Source: CAYYYG01 sp964591375 (GTDB lineage: Bacteria > Patescibacteriota > Microgenomatia > UBA1406 > GWC2-37-13). Taken from it: a stretch of DNA of 64,000 nucleotides. The stretch is from NCBI GenBank assembly GCA_964591375.1, contig CAZQAU010000005.1, positions 8,180-72,179 on the forward strand, written 5' to 3'. This document shows positions 18,225-28,405 of this stretch, one piece after another. The translations under genes were made by a program, and so were the position numbers. The notes below the pieces were generated by a model that saw only the letters and a list, made by a program, of their open reading frames with translations, did no database searches and was not told the origin of the DNA. How positions within the stretch are numbered: the first letter of the stretch is position 1; the number at the start of each line of letters is the position of its first letter.

Positions 18225-21200
18225 ATGAATTTTTTGTCAACACAGGCATCATTTGGGTTTTCTGTTGATTCTTTGGATACGAATGGAATGTTTAAAAACT
18301 GGTACAGTTATGTGACTGCTCATGCGTTAGGCAGTGATGATGTTTATGCATTTGAAAAAGCAAAAAACGTTGCGATCATGTTCGGAAGTCCAATGAATTA
18401 TATTTCTCCAAAGCAATACAAAGCAAACGGGCTTCTTTATTCTAAAGAGGAAGACAAAAAGATTTATAGCTTTTCTGTTTACTATGGGTTTGTGGGAGAA
18501 ATGAAAAAGAACAGACTCGTTATGGAAGAAGACGATGGCCCTGGAACAGTTGAAGAGGAAGTCCCTGTTTGGAATTATTGTGACTATCATGATACAAAAG
18601 ACTTGTTTTTTGGCACTAGAATATATATTTCCAATGTGCAATTGCCATGTGCAAGTCCATTTATGGTATATGGTATGGTGGTAAAATTAATTCCAGCTAT
18701 GACAAATCATTCGTATGTTGGGTACACAACATCGAATTGTATTGAGTTTATAGACTGGATTGTTGGGTTTTCTAGTCCCAGTAGAATCACACTCGAAAAC
18801 ATTTTGCTTCATCTGAAAGGATATGATATGAGATTGGCAAATGAAGATTCCCATAACAACATCGTCCAGGAATTTAGGAACTGTTCAAATTTGATTATTT
18901 CGAGCGCAAACAACAATCCAAAAGGATTGCTATCCACTGATAGTCTATCTTGCATAACCAACAAGAAATTTGTAAAGTTTCGAAACTACTATTATGATGT
19001 GTCTGCAGCATATGTTCAAAATCCAGAGTTTATGTTTTTATCAAAAGTATTAGGAATTGCTACGATAGAACGCTTGTTTGTACAGAATCTATCGTTTATT
19101 TTGGCGGAATTGAAAGGGAATTTGTGCGGAGTGTTTTCTTTTCAGTTTATGATGAATTTGTTGATTCTTTCGTGCAAAGACAACAGTGCATTATTTGCTA
19201 TTTTATGTGCATACGAAAACACGTTTAGTTCGTTTGCCAAATTTGATGTGGCTGCCACTATGTGGTTTACCATTATGAAAGATATTTTCAGAAACAAGAT
19301 GAACGAACTGACGATGGAACAAAATAGAGAAATGACCACCGCAATCAACTTTGCAAATGATATGAAAAACAAATTTCTAAAGTCTTTTAGAGAAAAGATG
19401 TTTATAGCAGAACGCTATGGACAAGGGCTTTTGCCAGTGCTTCAATATGTTGAAGACGAAAATTACCCAGGATACTATTCTAATGATGAATATACTGGCA
19501 TAACTGAAGACCTTATGGAATTTTTGAAATCGAAAAGCATATACAAATTGAATGAGTCTTATAACAAATATGGTGACAAAGAGTTGGTACTTGTGCCTCA
19601 TAGTTGGGACAAATGTGTAAATATAATATACAATACATTGAAAGAAACATCTGAGTGTGATAGGGCAATTGATATATGGAATTGGCCTAGATGCCAAAGC
19701 AAACCCGAGCCTATACTCGAAAAAGTTGGCGGATTATTTACATTGAATAGTATTATTTTTGTATTGCCAACCATTGCAAAAGCAGCTGAATTTGATACTA
19801 TTTATGACAAACGTTCTACAGTTATAGATTTGGAACGGGCTTTTTACCCAGAAACCTTTGAATCAGATGTTCTCAAAAACACAAAAGTCATTGTGTTTGT
19901 TAATGCAGAAATCATGAATCCGACATTGTTTATTTGCACACTCAAGACTTACATTAACAGAAAATATGATATTATAATCATTTGCGATTTGGCTTGTTCA
20001 AGACACAAAATTAAATATTCTTCATTCAATGGATTATTGTCAGGCATTGTCAAGACTTTTAAAGATACATCAATAATAAAATATGTTTCAGAATCGGAAT
20101 TTATTGATGATGTTCGTATGGATGCAAACGAAACAATGCCAGAACTTGGAGATTTGAATGTGGAGATTTCTGTAAATCTCCCAAGTAATTTGAAAAATGC
20201 ATATAGGTCTATTGATGGTGTTGGGGATACAGTCGTATTTTTTTCCCGGACGTTTAAAAAATTTGGATTAAACGAAAAGTGTCTTGTTGGATCGGTGCTT
20301 GGAAAAGAATGGTCGAAAACAATATCAAGTTGGTCAGAAAATACTTTGAAAAAGAACATGATAGTATATATTGGAGATACTGGAGAACTGGTTCGTATTC
20401 AAGATATCAAAAGAGGCTGTTTTGACTCTTTGATTTATATGAGCATATCGAAAAACGAAGAGAATTATGGAACATATTATAATAACAAAAACACAATGTG
20501 TTGGATAGCAAATGGAGTAGCTACCCATTTTTCATGTTGTTCTGTAAGATCGGCCATTCCCATCATTCATACATACACCGAAGAAAAGATTGAACAGATG
20601 AAGTTGATTAAAAATACACAACAATCATACAATAAATACAATGAAAGCAAACCTGATAGATTTTCCGTTGAAGTAAGGCCGGTATATCATTCTATTATAT
20701 CAACAAACGTACTTGAAGCCAACCAATATTTTGGAATGCAATGCAAAGAAGGGGTTTTAATATGCCCGGTTATCAATGATCAATCCCATACCTATATTTC
20801 TCGTCATGATATTATGATGGCGGCAAGACATTGTTGTGAGAAATTGGATGTGGTTATAATTCCCATCAAAATGGAAAATGAAAAATATGTAATTGATGTG
20901 GACGTATGTGACAGTGATATTGGGAAATACCTTAAAGATAAACCTATTTCTGAAGAAGGGTATATGTGGCAATGGATTTCGTCTATATTTGATAGTTGTG
21001 GTAAATTAAATCAAGAAAAAGACAAAGATGCGATAATGAACGAAATAGATGAGGAAGAAAATGAAGACCTTCAAGATGACGAAGAAATCGGAGAAAACGA
21101 AATCTATCAAGAAGAAGAAGGAGAAGAAGAAGGATCGTCCGACGACGGAGAAAACGGACATAACGAAAACGAAGAAGGAGAAGAAGAAAATAGCGAAAAC

Positions 21201-21332
21201 GAAGAAGCATCCGACCAAGAAGAAAGCCAAGGACAATCAAGTGCTGGTGATGATAGTCCCGGAGAAAAATTTACTTTCGATGATTTCGAAGATGCATTGA
21301 ATGAATCAAGCGAAGAAGTTGTGATTGATTGA
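18225..21332 (+). CDS. Degenerate RecD2-like SF1 helicase (probable pseudo-helicase), 1035 aa
   Basis: The central part follows the order of a RecD2-type SF1B helicase but with key residues replaced. There is a motif Ia-like LPTIAKAAEF (about residue 512), a TIH-like STVIDLERAF, a motif II-like VFVNAEIM (about 558) with DE replaced by VN, a motif III-like IIICDLACSRHK (about 585) in place of GDxxQL, an SH3-like GDTGELVRI (about 718), and a motif VI-like stretch near 855-880 without the TRA core. No Walker A GxGKT is present. Residues about 440-490 resemble the RecD2 winged helix. The last roughly 100 residues are extremely acidic. It is therefore probably an inactive helicase paralogue acting as a scaffold or regulator in replication, comparable in principle to inactive subunits of herpesvirus helicase-primase. 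The homology is inferred by eye. Confidence 0.85.
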   Translation: MNFLSTQASFGFSVDSLDTNGMFKNWYSYVTAHALGSDDVYAFEKAKNVAIMFGSPMNYISPKQYKANGLLYSKEEDKKIYSFSVYYGFVGEMKKNRLVMEEDDGPGTVEEEVPVWNYCDYHDTKDLFFGTRIYISNVQLPCASPFMVYGMVVKLIPAMTNHSYVGYTTSNCIEFIDWIVGFSSPSRITLENILLHLKGYDMRLANEDSHNNIVQEFRNCSNLIISSANNNPKGLLSTDSLSCITNKKFVKFRNYYYDVSAAYVQNPEFMFLSKVLGIATIERLFVQNLSFILAELKGNLCGVFSFQFMMNLLILSCKDNSALFAILCAYENTFSSFAKFDVAATMWFTIMKDIFRNKMNELTMEQNREMTTAINFANDMKNKFLKSFREKMFIAERYGQGLLPVLQYVEDENYPGYYSNDEYTGITEDLMEFLKSKSIYKLNESYNKYGDKELVLVPHSWDKCVNIIYNTLKETSECDRAIDIWNWPRCQSKPEPILEKVGGLFTLNSIIFVLPTIAKAAEFDTIYDKRSTVIDLERAFYPETFESDVLKNTKVIVFVNAEIMNPTLFICTLKTYINRKYDIIIICDLACSRHKIKYSSFNGLLSGIVKTFKDTSIIKYVSESEFIDDVRMDANETMPELGDLNVEISVNLPSNLKNAYRSIDGVGDTVVFFSRTFKKFGLNEKCLVGSVLGKEWSKTISSWSENTLKKNMIVYIGDTGELVRIQDIKRGCFDSLIYMSISKNEENYGTYYNNKNTMCWIANGVATHFSCCSVRSAIPIIHTYTEEKIEQMKLIKNTQQSYNKYNESKPDRFSVEVRPVYHSIISTNVLEANQYFGMQCKEGVLICPVINDQSHTYISRHDIMMAARHCCEKLDVVIIPIKMENEKYVIDVDVCDSDIGKYLKDKPISEEGYMWQWISSIFDSCGKLNQEKDKDAIMNEIDEEENEDLQDDEEIGENEIYQEEEGEEEGSSDDGENGHNENEEGEEENSENEEASDQEESQGQSSAGDDSPGEKFTFDDFEDALNESSEEVVID

Positions 21333-21390
21333 AATAATACAATGGAATGCGGTTTATTTATGTAAAAATGATATGAAAATAAATACTCTT

Positions 21391-24300
21391 TTATAATATA
21401 GTTGGACCGCCTTCCATACGTTGGATATAATAAAGTGTCAATCCCAATACTTGTATATCCCCTAAATATGTATCAGTCGGATCTGAACCTGAAAATCTTG
21501 ATAAAAAGAACCATCCTATAGATTCTCCTAAGAACTGGGAATAAATTTGACTGTCAGGTAAATAAATCGTAGTTGAATACAATTGCTGGGTATTGGCTGT
21601 AATCGCTGGTATTGGAATCAGTGCATTAAAAAATATGGGATTTTTTGTAGATAAGTCATCGCCAACTTTGGTAGTAAGTTGTCCAAAATATAAAGAAGCT
21701 ACTCCATTCGCTGCCACAGTTGGAATATATGTCAAAGTGACGTTAAATGCACATGACACATCAGCATCTATAGGAATGTTAAAATTCATGCCTCTTAGAG
21801 CATTTGTACCAAAAGCCATTACTGCATTCGAAAATCCGGCCATTACACTAGGAGTAAAAAAACTTACACTATAATCACCTAATGTTGACCCTGTCAATTG
21901 AGGTTGAAATAAAGAACTGCTAAATATTATATCTGATATGCGTCTTGCAAATCCATGATATAATGTAAATCCTTCAACGGTATCTTCTTTTGTATTTCCA
22001 GTATATCCAATATATGAAAAAGTAGGCGGACTTGCCATTGGAGCAACTGCAACACGATATCTGACCCAATAAAGAGGTCTAGTATAGCCTGGATCATTTC
22101 CAAGTCCCCAAGGATCAAAAGGAATTCCATAATAAAAATATCCTGTTTTCATTTGCCAATTATAATTTGTAATAGTTGTTCCAGTTGTTTCAAAACCCCA
22201 TCCCGCTTCAAATGGTGTGTATGGATATGTATAATAATAAGTCATATGTATTATATCATGCCAGTTTAATCCGTCATAATATTCAAAAACAACAGTTGAA
22301 CCACCAAGCACTGCAGGAGTTATCACATTCATAATTTGTCCAAAATGTTGGAAAGGTAAACCAGTCGAGGGATTATCCAAATCAACGGCAAAATACATCA
22401 TCCCTCCTAAATCAACAGGCATTGTATATGTGTTACCAGAACATAACAAATCATCAATCTTTGTGAAGGCTCCAAATGGGTCTCTATAATAAATAACATA
22501 TTCTCTTGAAGAATGTTTTCCAGTACCACAAAATACACTTTGCGGTTTTTCTGGTACTCCTACGGAAACATCTATTAAATTTCTTTGTATGGCTCCTTCG
22601 TTTAATGATATATCAACATACACTGCATCAACGGTAGAAGGTTTTGGACCACTAGTACAATTATAGTGTTGCAAATCACCGAATTGATACGTAACAGTTT
22701 CTGTATTGTCAATAATATAATCGCTGGCAATTGGACCGTACAATGGATCAAGAATGACATCGGAAATAAATAATTCCGTAAAGCCTGAAACTATGGTAGG
22801 CATATGAACAACCGCATACGAAATATCACTTGCATACAATTGATCAATGGTTATTGATAATGTAGTAGCTGGAATGTAAATTCCTGTGGATAACCCAATC
22901 AAACTAATATCTGTTGCAAAAATAACACATGTAACAGAAGTAATATATACTCCTATTCCAAACGACCCGGGCACATGTTGCATATTCACATTATTTAAAT
23001 AAGTTTCGCCTGTATGATCAAATTGGAGCGTTTTTGTTGGTAATCCGTTATCAGCAACCAAATCACAATCCGAAATGTCAACTTGTTGAAAAGTTAGTCC
23101 GGAAGAAGAACTTGCATATAATCCTAAACCACTTCTCATTCTGCAGTGACTAATACTTGTAATTCCAAAATTTATAAATCCCGTTTGAATTATATACGGG
23201 GCATTCAACCCATTGAAAAATTCAAACCCAAAAATAGTATTATATCCTTGCAAATCAAAAATAGCAAATCCTGCTGTGCTAGGAGTCAATGAAGCACCAC
23301 CTACAACTTTTGAAGTAATACTAACATATGCAGGAACAACCAATGGACCTGCACTATTGTCTATAATATATGTCCCTGGACAAAATTCTATACCAACACT
23401 GTTTGTTGCATTAGGGTTTAATAGTGTTGCCTGAGCAAGAGCAGCCGTAATATTGCCAGATGGACCACATACTTGTATTACTGTACAATTCTCAACTGGC
23501 AAATTTAGTAATTTATCAATTGCAGTAAACACATCAAAATATTGGTCACTTGTAGTATTCAACAAATTGATATAATCCACTTGTAATGTTCCATTATTTG
23601 TTATAACCGTATTCCCAGTGATAACAAAAGTGCCATTTGGAGTGCAATATGCACATGGCAAAGAAGATACGTTCAAATTGTTTAAAAAGGTAAACAAATC
23701 AAATAATGCTCCACTAGTTGTGTTCAAAAGAGATATTTGATATGCAGTTGTATTGCCATACAAGAATGTATCTCCATCAACAATCATATCATTGTCTACA
23801 ATAAATGTTCCGTTCGGTGCACAGTGTGCACATGTTAATGATGCCGTTATGTTATTTAAAAATGCAAAAACATCAAAGAAATTGCCACTTGTTGTATTTA
23901 GTAATTGAATATCGTTTACTGTGAGACTTCCGTCTATTATGGCATTGTTTCCATTGCATGTTAAACAACCAAGATTCGGCAGGCTTTTGTTTGCCGTTGT
24001 TACTGTTGTTCCTATATATGAACCTATCAACAACAGCAATAATAACCACATCAATAAAGAAATAGCAAAAAAGAAGGTGGCCCATCGTTTGTGTTTTTTC
24101 AAGTCCGTTTGTAAATTTTGTAGTTGTTGTGATACTGGTAATTGATTTTCTAGTTGAGATGGAGAGTTGTTTTCTGGAGAAAGTGGTTGATATTGAGACG
24201 TTGGTTGAACAGGTGTTGGTTTGGGTTTCGGAGGATTTGCTATAGGTTTGTCGACGGGCTTGAAATTTGTTTTATATGGGTCAAAATCGTCTGGGATATT

Positions 24301-24462
24301 TGGTTTTACTGAAGTCACTGGACGATATTCTTGTGTAAACGGTGACGCGACGTTTTGTAATGGAGCGCTTGGTGGTTCATTGATAGTTGAAAATGGCACA
24401 GTTTGTTTAAACACAAGGCCGGCTTCTTTTCTGGAATATTTACCGTGTTGTTCGATATTCAT
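21391..24462 (-). CDS. Type II membrane glycoprotein, fibre-like with beta-helix, 1023 aa
   Basis: Residues 1-125 form a Pro/Gln-rich cytosolic (or virion-interior) tail, a TM segment spans about 128-150, and the ectodomain is rich in NxT/S sites. Three tandem modules of about 70 residues follow (about 160-330), each with a CxxC-like pair and a LLNTTSG..FD.F.FLNN core, and then a region typical of a right-handed beta-helix (FCPGTYIIDNSAG onwards). The C-terminal 400 residues are aromatic-rich and beta-like with few charges. This architecture suits a trimeric surface fibre or attachment protein. No signal peptide; the TM acts as signal anchor. The link to host attachment is inference. Confidence 0.85.
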   Translation of the reverse strand: MNIEQHGKYSRKEAGLVFKQTVPFSTINEPPSAPLQNVASPFTQEYRPVTSVKPNIPDDFDPYKTNFKPVDKPIANPPKPKPTPVQPTSQYQPLSPENNSPSQLENQLPVSQQLQNLQTDLKKHKRWATFFFAISLLMWLLLLLLIGSYIGTTVTTANKSLPNLGCLTCNGNNAIIDGSLTVNDIQLLNTTSGNFFDVFAFLNNITASLTCAHCAPNGTFIVDNDMIVDGDTFLYGNTTAYQISLLNTTSGALFDLFTFLNNLNVSSLPCAYCTPNGTFVITGNTVITNNGTLQVDYINLLNTTSDQYFDVFTAIDKLLNLPVENCTVIQVCGPSGNITAALAQATLLNPNATNSVGIEFCPGTYIIDNSAGPLVVPAYVSITSKVVGGASLTPSTAGFAIFDLQGYNTIFGFEFFNGLNAPYIIQTGFINFGITSISHCRMRSGLGLYASSSSGLTFQQVDISDCDLVADNGLPTKTLQFDHTGETYLNNVNMQHVPGSFGIGVYITSVTCVIFATDISLIGLSTGIYIPATTLSITIDQLYASDISYAVVHMPTIVSGFTELFISDVILDPLYGPIASDYIIDNTETVTYQFGDLQHYNCTSGPKPSTVDAVYVDISLNEGAIQRNLIDVSVGVPEKPQSVFCGTGKHSSREYVIYYRDPFGAFTKIDDLLCSGNTYTMPVDLGGMMYFAVDLDNPSTGLPFQHFGQIMNVITPAVLGGSTVVFEYYDGLNWHDIIHMTYYYTYPYTPFEAGWGFETTGTTITNYNWQMKTGYFYYGIPFDPWGLGNDPGYTRPLYWVRYRVAVAPMASPPTFSYIGYTGNTKEDTVEGFTLYHGFARRISDIIFSSSLFQPQLTGSTLGDYSVSFFTPSVMAGFSNAVMAFGTNALRGMNFNIPIDADVSCAFNVTLTYIPTVAANGVASLYFGQLTTKVGDDLSTKNPIFFNALIPIPAITANTQQLYSTTIYLPDSQIYSQFLGESIGWFFLSRFSGSDPTDTYLGDIQVLGLTLYYIQRMEGGPTIL

Positions 24463-24625
24463 TGTCTGGTTGATATATACATAACTTTTTCAAAAAAAAT
24501 GCTGTCTGTTATGTAATGTCAACTGTATATAAATATACACTAGAAAAAAATATATCGTTTATAAATATCTAATTTTTCCAATTACAAAAAATACATCATA
24601 TGTATATAATAATAAAACTGCATTT

Positions 24626-25660
24626 TTAATTCTTAAGATTGTTTCCAAATATGGTGGATGCAAACTCGGCCTCCCTTTGATTAGCCATAACTAATATATT
24701 ACATTGGATTTCATTATCGGATGCACTATCTTCCTCATCTTCACTGTTATCCTCTTCGCTTTCGTTATCGTCGTCATCATTTGTTTCCTCCTCTTCAGAT
24801 ATATATGTGATATCATCGTCAATCACTTTGTCTATGTCTTCAATAGTTTCGTGACAAATTATATTACGCAATAGCTGTTGTTTCGCAATCTCATTCTTTT
24901 CAACAACTTTCAATCGAATACTATTGCTTTTTTCCAAGGGCACTATTTTTGAAGGAGAACCAATATAATCTCCGTTTGACACTTGCGATTTGGAGTCGGT
25001 CGTGTTTTCATCAAAAACAGTAGATTCTGTAGAACTTTCGGTACATTGTTCAACTGGTTTCGATGATTCAGTATCACTTTTGGGCTTCTGTTTTTGCAGT
25101 TTCTTTTTTTTCAATAATCGAATGCATTTTTGTAGCTTTTGTTTTGTATTAACTTTCGATGTTTTTGGTGATTTCGATGCCGACCGAGTTTTGACGCAAC
25201 TGGGGAATTCTTTATCTGCAAGCAGTCTTTTGATTCTTCGTTCTTTATATGTCTTAGAGTGAACAAATTTTTTTGTCCTTGGACGTAGCATCAGTAATTC
25301 CTCGGTAATGTTTGAATTAGGATTTCTTTTTTTATCAAGGGCAGAGTTTAAAAACAGCATATTAGGTATTGTTGTGTAAACAGCGCCAGCAAAATAAGAC
25401 GGAATGATTTTCAATTGTTGTAAGTCAATAATTATATCAGGATGCCTGCTTTTGTTTGTTGTATTGTATGGAAAGTTTTCAAATGCAACCGACTCCAGTT
25501 CTACAACCATCAAACCATCGTTTTTCTTGGTTTTGTATTTTTCAATACCTATCAGTTTGATATTTCCTTTCTTCTTAAGTTGTTTTAAATGACCTTCCTG
25601 ACGAGTATCTGGTATAACAATGTCATTGTTTGTATAGTTTTTGATTTTTCTGCACACCAT
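24626..25660 (-). CDS. Unknown protein with basic middle and acidic C-terminus, 344 aa
   Basis: Not recognised. The start is the ATG giving MVCRKIKNY. About residues 1-125 may fold; about 125-200 is very Lys/Arg/Ser-rich with several nuclear-localisation-like clusters; about 270-320 is almost pure Glu/Asp. Charge segregation of this kind is common in nuclear or nucleic-acid-associated viral proteins. It is upstream of the fibre gene on the same strand but separated by about 160 AT-rich bases. Confidence 0.7.
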   Translation of the reverse strand: MVCRKIKNYTNNDIVIPDTRQEGHLKQLKKKGNIKLIGIEKYKTKKNDGLMVVELESVAFENFPYNTTNKSRHPDIIIDLQQLKIIPSYFAGAVYTTIPNMLFLNSALDKKRNPNSNITEELLMLRPRTKKFVHSKTYKERRIKRLLADKEFPSCVKTRSASKSPKTSKVNTKQKLQKCIRLLKKKKLQKQKPKSDTESSKPVEQCTESSTESTVFDENTTDSKSQVSNGDYIGSPSKIVPLEKSNSIRLKVVEKNEIAKQQLLRNIICHETIEDIDKVIDDDITYISEEEETNDDDDNESEEDNSEDEEDSASDNEIQCNILVMANQREAEFASTIFGNNLKN

Positions 25661-25789
25661 TTTTATTTTTTTGAGCAAAAAAAGCGGTGTTTTTACTATG
25701 ATTTATTATTAGTTAAAAATGCTTTGATAGGAGATTTTCTAAAAAACGGAAAATCAAAAAACATGCACAGTGACTGTATTGATTTGTTT

Positions 25790-26356
25790 TTAATGAAAAA
25801 AAGGTTTACTATGATCTTTGAAAAACATAACGGCAACAGGCGAGCTTTGTATTATATTTTTCTCACTGTAAACATATTCCAATGAAATATATTCGTCCAA
25901 GCTTTTGTCCAAAAAAACATTGTTGCCAGCGTGCAGATGCGGAACAACGTTCGATTTCAAGTCCATTACATAATAACAATAATATTCCCATGATGTTTTA
26001 GACCATGATTGAATCAATGCATAGTTGTTCAATGTCATCATATTCACTTTTTTTGGATCAGAAAAATTCCAGCAATTGATAAAATTAACAAAATTTGGTT
26101 TTCTTTCCAATTCTCTGTAAAAGTAATCAACTAGTTGATGGTATTGCAGTGTTTCTTGTGCACTTTCTGACAGGTTTGAAATTTGAAAGGTATGTATTGA
26201 TGGATAATTGATTTTAACATCATCATTTGCAGTTTGTTTCGGAATGGGTTTTCTTGATTTCTTTTTAAAGTGTTTCCTTTTAGGCTTGACTTCAAACAGC
26301 TTTGTTTTTTGTGTTATATGGTCGTATATATGTATTTGGCGACTTTGTTGACTCAT
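25790..26356 (-). CDS. Unknown protein, 188 aa
   Basis: Not recognised. The N-terminal 45 residues are basic (KPKRKHFKKKSRKP), followed by a compact region rich in Tyr, Phe, Trp and Asn. No Cys cluster, TM segment or catalytic signature is apparent. It is divergent from the exonuclease gene at 26467 across about 110 bases that include a TATA-like box. Confidence 0.65.
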   Translation of the reverse strand: MSQQSRQIHIYDHITQKTKLFEVKPKRKHFKKKSRKPIPKQTANDDVKINYPSIHTFQISNLSESAQETLQYHQLVDYFYRELERKPNFVNFINCWNFSDPKKVNMMTLNNYALIQSWSKTSWEYYCYYVMDLKSNVVPHLHAGNNVFLDKSLDEYISLEYVYSEKNIIQSSPVAVMFFKDHSKPFFH

Positions 26357-26414
26357 TTGTATATTTTTTTAATTGTTTCCCAAATTTGTGGTCAAAGTGT
26401 TTTGTGGGGATACT

Positions 26415-26420
26415 ATAAAA
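26415..26420 (+). promoter_or_regulatory. TATA-like box upstream of exonuclease gene
   Basis: TATAAA within an AT-rich stretch about 50 bases upstream of the exonuclease ATG, a spacing that fits a eukaryotic Pol II-type core promoter. It is one weak motif in AT-rich DNA, so the call is tentative. Confidence 0.3.
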
Positions 26421-26466
26421 ATAAATTTTACTTTTTTGACAAAGTATTTTTTCGCTATTTACAAAA

Positions 26467-27396
26467 ATGGCATTAGAAGGGAAAACAGAGGAATGGTTAA
26501 AGCAGCATCTAGGATGTTCATCAGGTAGTAGTGTATCAGAACAAATTGGATGGTCTATATACGGCACCCCTATACAATCATGGGATGCAGTAAGGAAGGC
26601 GAAACATAAAGAATTTAGCGAAGAAAACCAAAAATATCTCGACTATGGAAACGAAAACGAACCCAATAATATGAAAACATTTGCCATATTATGGGGAGTG
26701 GATTTGTACGAAAGTCCGTTTGTATATGACAAAACCCATAAACGATTACGTACTACTCCAGATGGATATATTAGAGACGATATTATTGATAACAAACCAG
26801 CGGTTCTTGAATGCAAATGCCCACAGAAATTATATGAACATCCTCCTCCCAATTACTTACCTCAAATGTACTGTGAAATGAATGCATATGGAACATATAA
26901 ATGCTATTTTACAGCATGGTCAAAAAGCAAAATGATAATATGGATGGTATTATGGGACGATAAAATGTGGAATTTCATAAAACTATTTTTGTACAGGTTT
27001 TGGGAATGCTTAAAGGCAGATATTGCTCCGGTGGAATCCATTATTCCAATTATATCAAATGATATGCAACGATGGTGTGAAAAGGGATATAGTGAAAAAT
27101 TCAAACAAATATGGTTGAAATATATGCGAAGAACAAAACCATTGTTTGTATTGCCTCCCACTCCTTTAATATGTAAAGTATATGAAGCAACTGGTGAATT
27201 CTTACCTGATGAAAACAAATTTAAAGTAGAAGATGTGATACTTTCAAAAAAACTAACCCTTAAAGGAATTTGTAACGGGTCTATAAAACCCAAGACAGAA
27301 TTTGAAAAGGAACTATATCGATTTTCAAAATTGGATGTAAAAAAGGTTGATTTACGGTTATATTGTAAAAAAGATGGTATTGCATGTAAAAAATAA
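26467..27396 (+). CDS. YqaJ/lambda-type exonuclease (PD-(D/E)XK viral recombinase)
   Basis: The 309-residue protein shows the full YqaJ signature: GNENEP (Glu65), TTPDGYI (Asp99), VLECKCP (Glu115, Lys117) and YLPQMYCEM (Gln133). In this family these residues bind two metal ions and process double-stranded DNA 5' to 3', producing single strands for annealing recombination and genome maturation. The herpesvirus alkaline nuclease and baculovirus alkaline exonuclease do the analogous job. All catalytic residues appear intact. The roughly 150-residue C-terminal extension is not assigned. It is likely expressed with replication genes and lies divergent from 25790-26356. Confidence 0.9.
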   Translation: MALEGKTEEWLKQHLGCSSGSSVSEQIGWSIYGTPIQSWDAVRKAKHKEFSEENQKYLDYGNENEPNNMKTFAILWGVDLYESPFVYDKTHKRLRTTPDGYIRDDIIDNKPAVLECKCPQKLYEHPPPNYLPQMYCEMNAYGTYKCYFTAWSKSKMIIWMVLWDDKMWNFIKLFLYRFWECLKADIAPVESIIPIISNDMQRWCEKGYSEKFKQIWLKYMRRTKPLFVLPPTPLICKVYEATGEFLPDENKFKVEDVILSKKLTLKGICNGSIKPKTEFEKELYRFSKLDVKKVDLRLYCKKDGIACKK

Positions 27397-27401
27397 AACC
27401 A

Positions 27402-28295
27402 TTATATTCGCTTCAGCATATTGTATCTGGCTGTCAGTTTTGTAATAGGAGAGTTTTCAAAGATTTGTTTCATTTTTTCATCGGAAACTGCATTGATATG
27501 GCCTTCTTTATTGTTAAAGTATGCAATAGCTACCGGACCATTTGCATGCAATGAGCCGTCATTTTCATTAAGTCCAAGCTTTTTCAAATCATATTTGTAG
27601 TTTTGCGATTGAAACACCAATGGTTTGGTTGAAGTTCCACTTCCTGTAAGCTCCAATCGTTGCTTGAGCCAGTCATAGTAGAATCTTTCGTTCAATAATT
27701 CGTATACTACGATTTGGAATTTTGTCTTGGTTCTGGTAATGGCTTCAAAAATGGAATACATTCCGGAGTCTATGTTTTGAGCTGATTCCTGCACAGAATT
27801 CGTATGTTTGTTTGTAATTTGTGACATTATCATATGAGGCTCCGATCTATATGTGATGAGAATATATGGTTCCATACCATGGTCTCTGATTTGTTGTACC
27901 ATATAATCAATATTGACAATTTCGCCTTCATGAGGCATGCTTCGATGCATGACGGCACACGATTTCTTTACCAAATCGTATTGTGTAAAATCAATTTGTG
28001 ACCAATTGGAAATTTTCTTTTTGTGGTGTGTAATCCCTAGTTTATCATCAAACGGTTGATCGTGACCGGATTTACCAAAACAATCTGCCATATGGATCAT
28101 CATTTTGACAGTATATCTATTTCCTGCGGATTCTGGTCCAACAACTAGATAAAACCTGGGCTTTTCACTAGGCACATAATCTTGAATGGCATATTGCGGC
28201 TTGGGTGCAACGGGTGGTTCTTTGTTGTTTTCGTTCCAAAAGAAGGCGTTTGTACAATATATCAATGAAATAAATACCAATACAAAAACACGCAT
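27402..28295 (-). CDS. Secretory-pathway sulfotransferase-like protein
   Basis: The 297-residue protein has a signal peptide or signal anchor (MRVFVLVFISLIYCTNAF). It then has a nucleotide-binding-like loop in VVGPESAGNRYTVKMMI (about residue 52), as in the 5'-phosphosulfate loop of PAPS-dependent sulfotransferases. A conserved-looking ILITYRSEPHMIMSQ (about residue 148) corresponds to the R-x(n)-S 3'-phosphate-binding strand of such enzymes. It could modify glycans or proteins in the ER/Golgi lumen, consistent with the other glycan genes here. It converges on the exonuclease gene with only five bases between stops. Confidence 0.65.
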   Translation of the reverse strand: MRVFVLVFISLIYCTNAFFWNENNKEPPVAPKPQYAIQDYVPSEKPRFYLVVGPESAGNRYTVKMMIHMADCFGKSGHDQPFDDKLGITHHKKKISNWSQIDFTQYDLVKKSCAVMHRSMPHEGEIVNIDYMVQQIRDHGMEPYILITYRSEPHMIMSQITNKHTNSVQESAQNIDSGMYSIFEAITRTKTKFQIVVYELLNERFYYDWLKQRLELTGSGTSTKPLVFQSQNYKYDLKKLGLNENDGSLHANGPVAIAYFNNKEGHINAVSDEKMKQIFENSPITKLTARYNMLKRI

Positions 28296-28405
28296 GGTTT
28301 GTTTATTTGTTATTATGATTTACAGTATCTACAAAATATATCAATGTGTATCATTACTTATACAATAAATAATCTGTTTGAAAAATAAAATCGAGATCTT
28401 TTTTT

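Noticed and set aside
19949..20359. 136-residue antisense frame inside the helicase-like gene
   Set aside because: Shadow of the long plus-strand frame; composition not protein-like.
21006..21240. Leu/Arg/Phe-rich antisense frames opposite the acidic tail of the helicase-like gene
   Set aside because: They are the complement of GAA/GAG-rich DNA encoding poly-acidic sequence.
26904..27293. 129-residue antisense frame inside the exonuclease gene
   Set aside because: It is a shadow of a strongly conserved enzyme frame and has no recognisable features.
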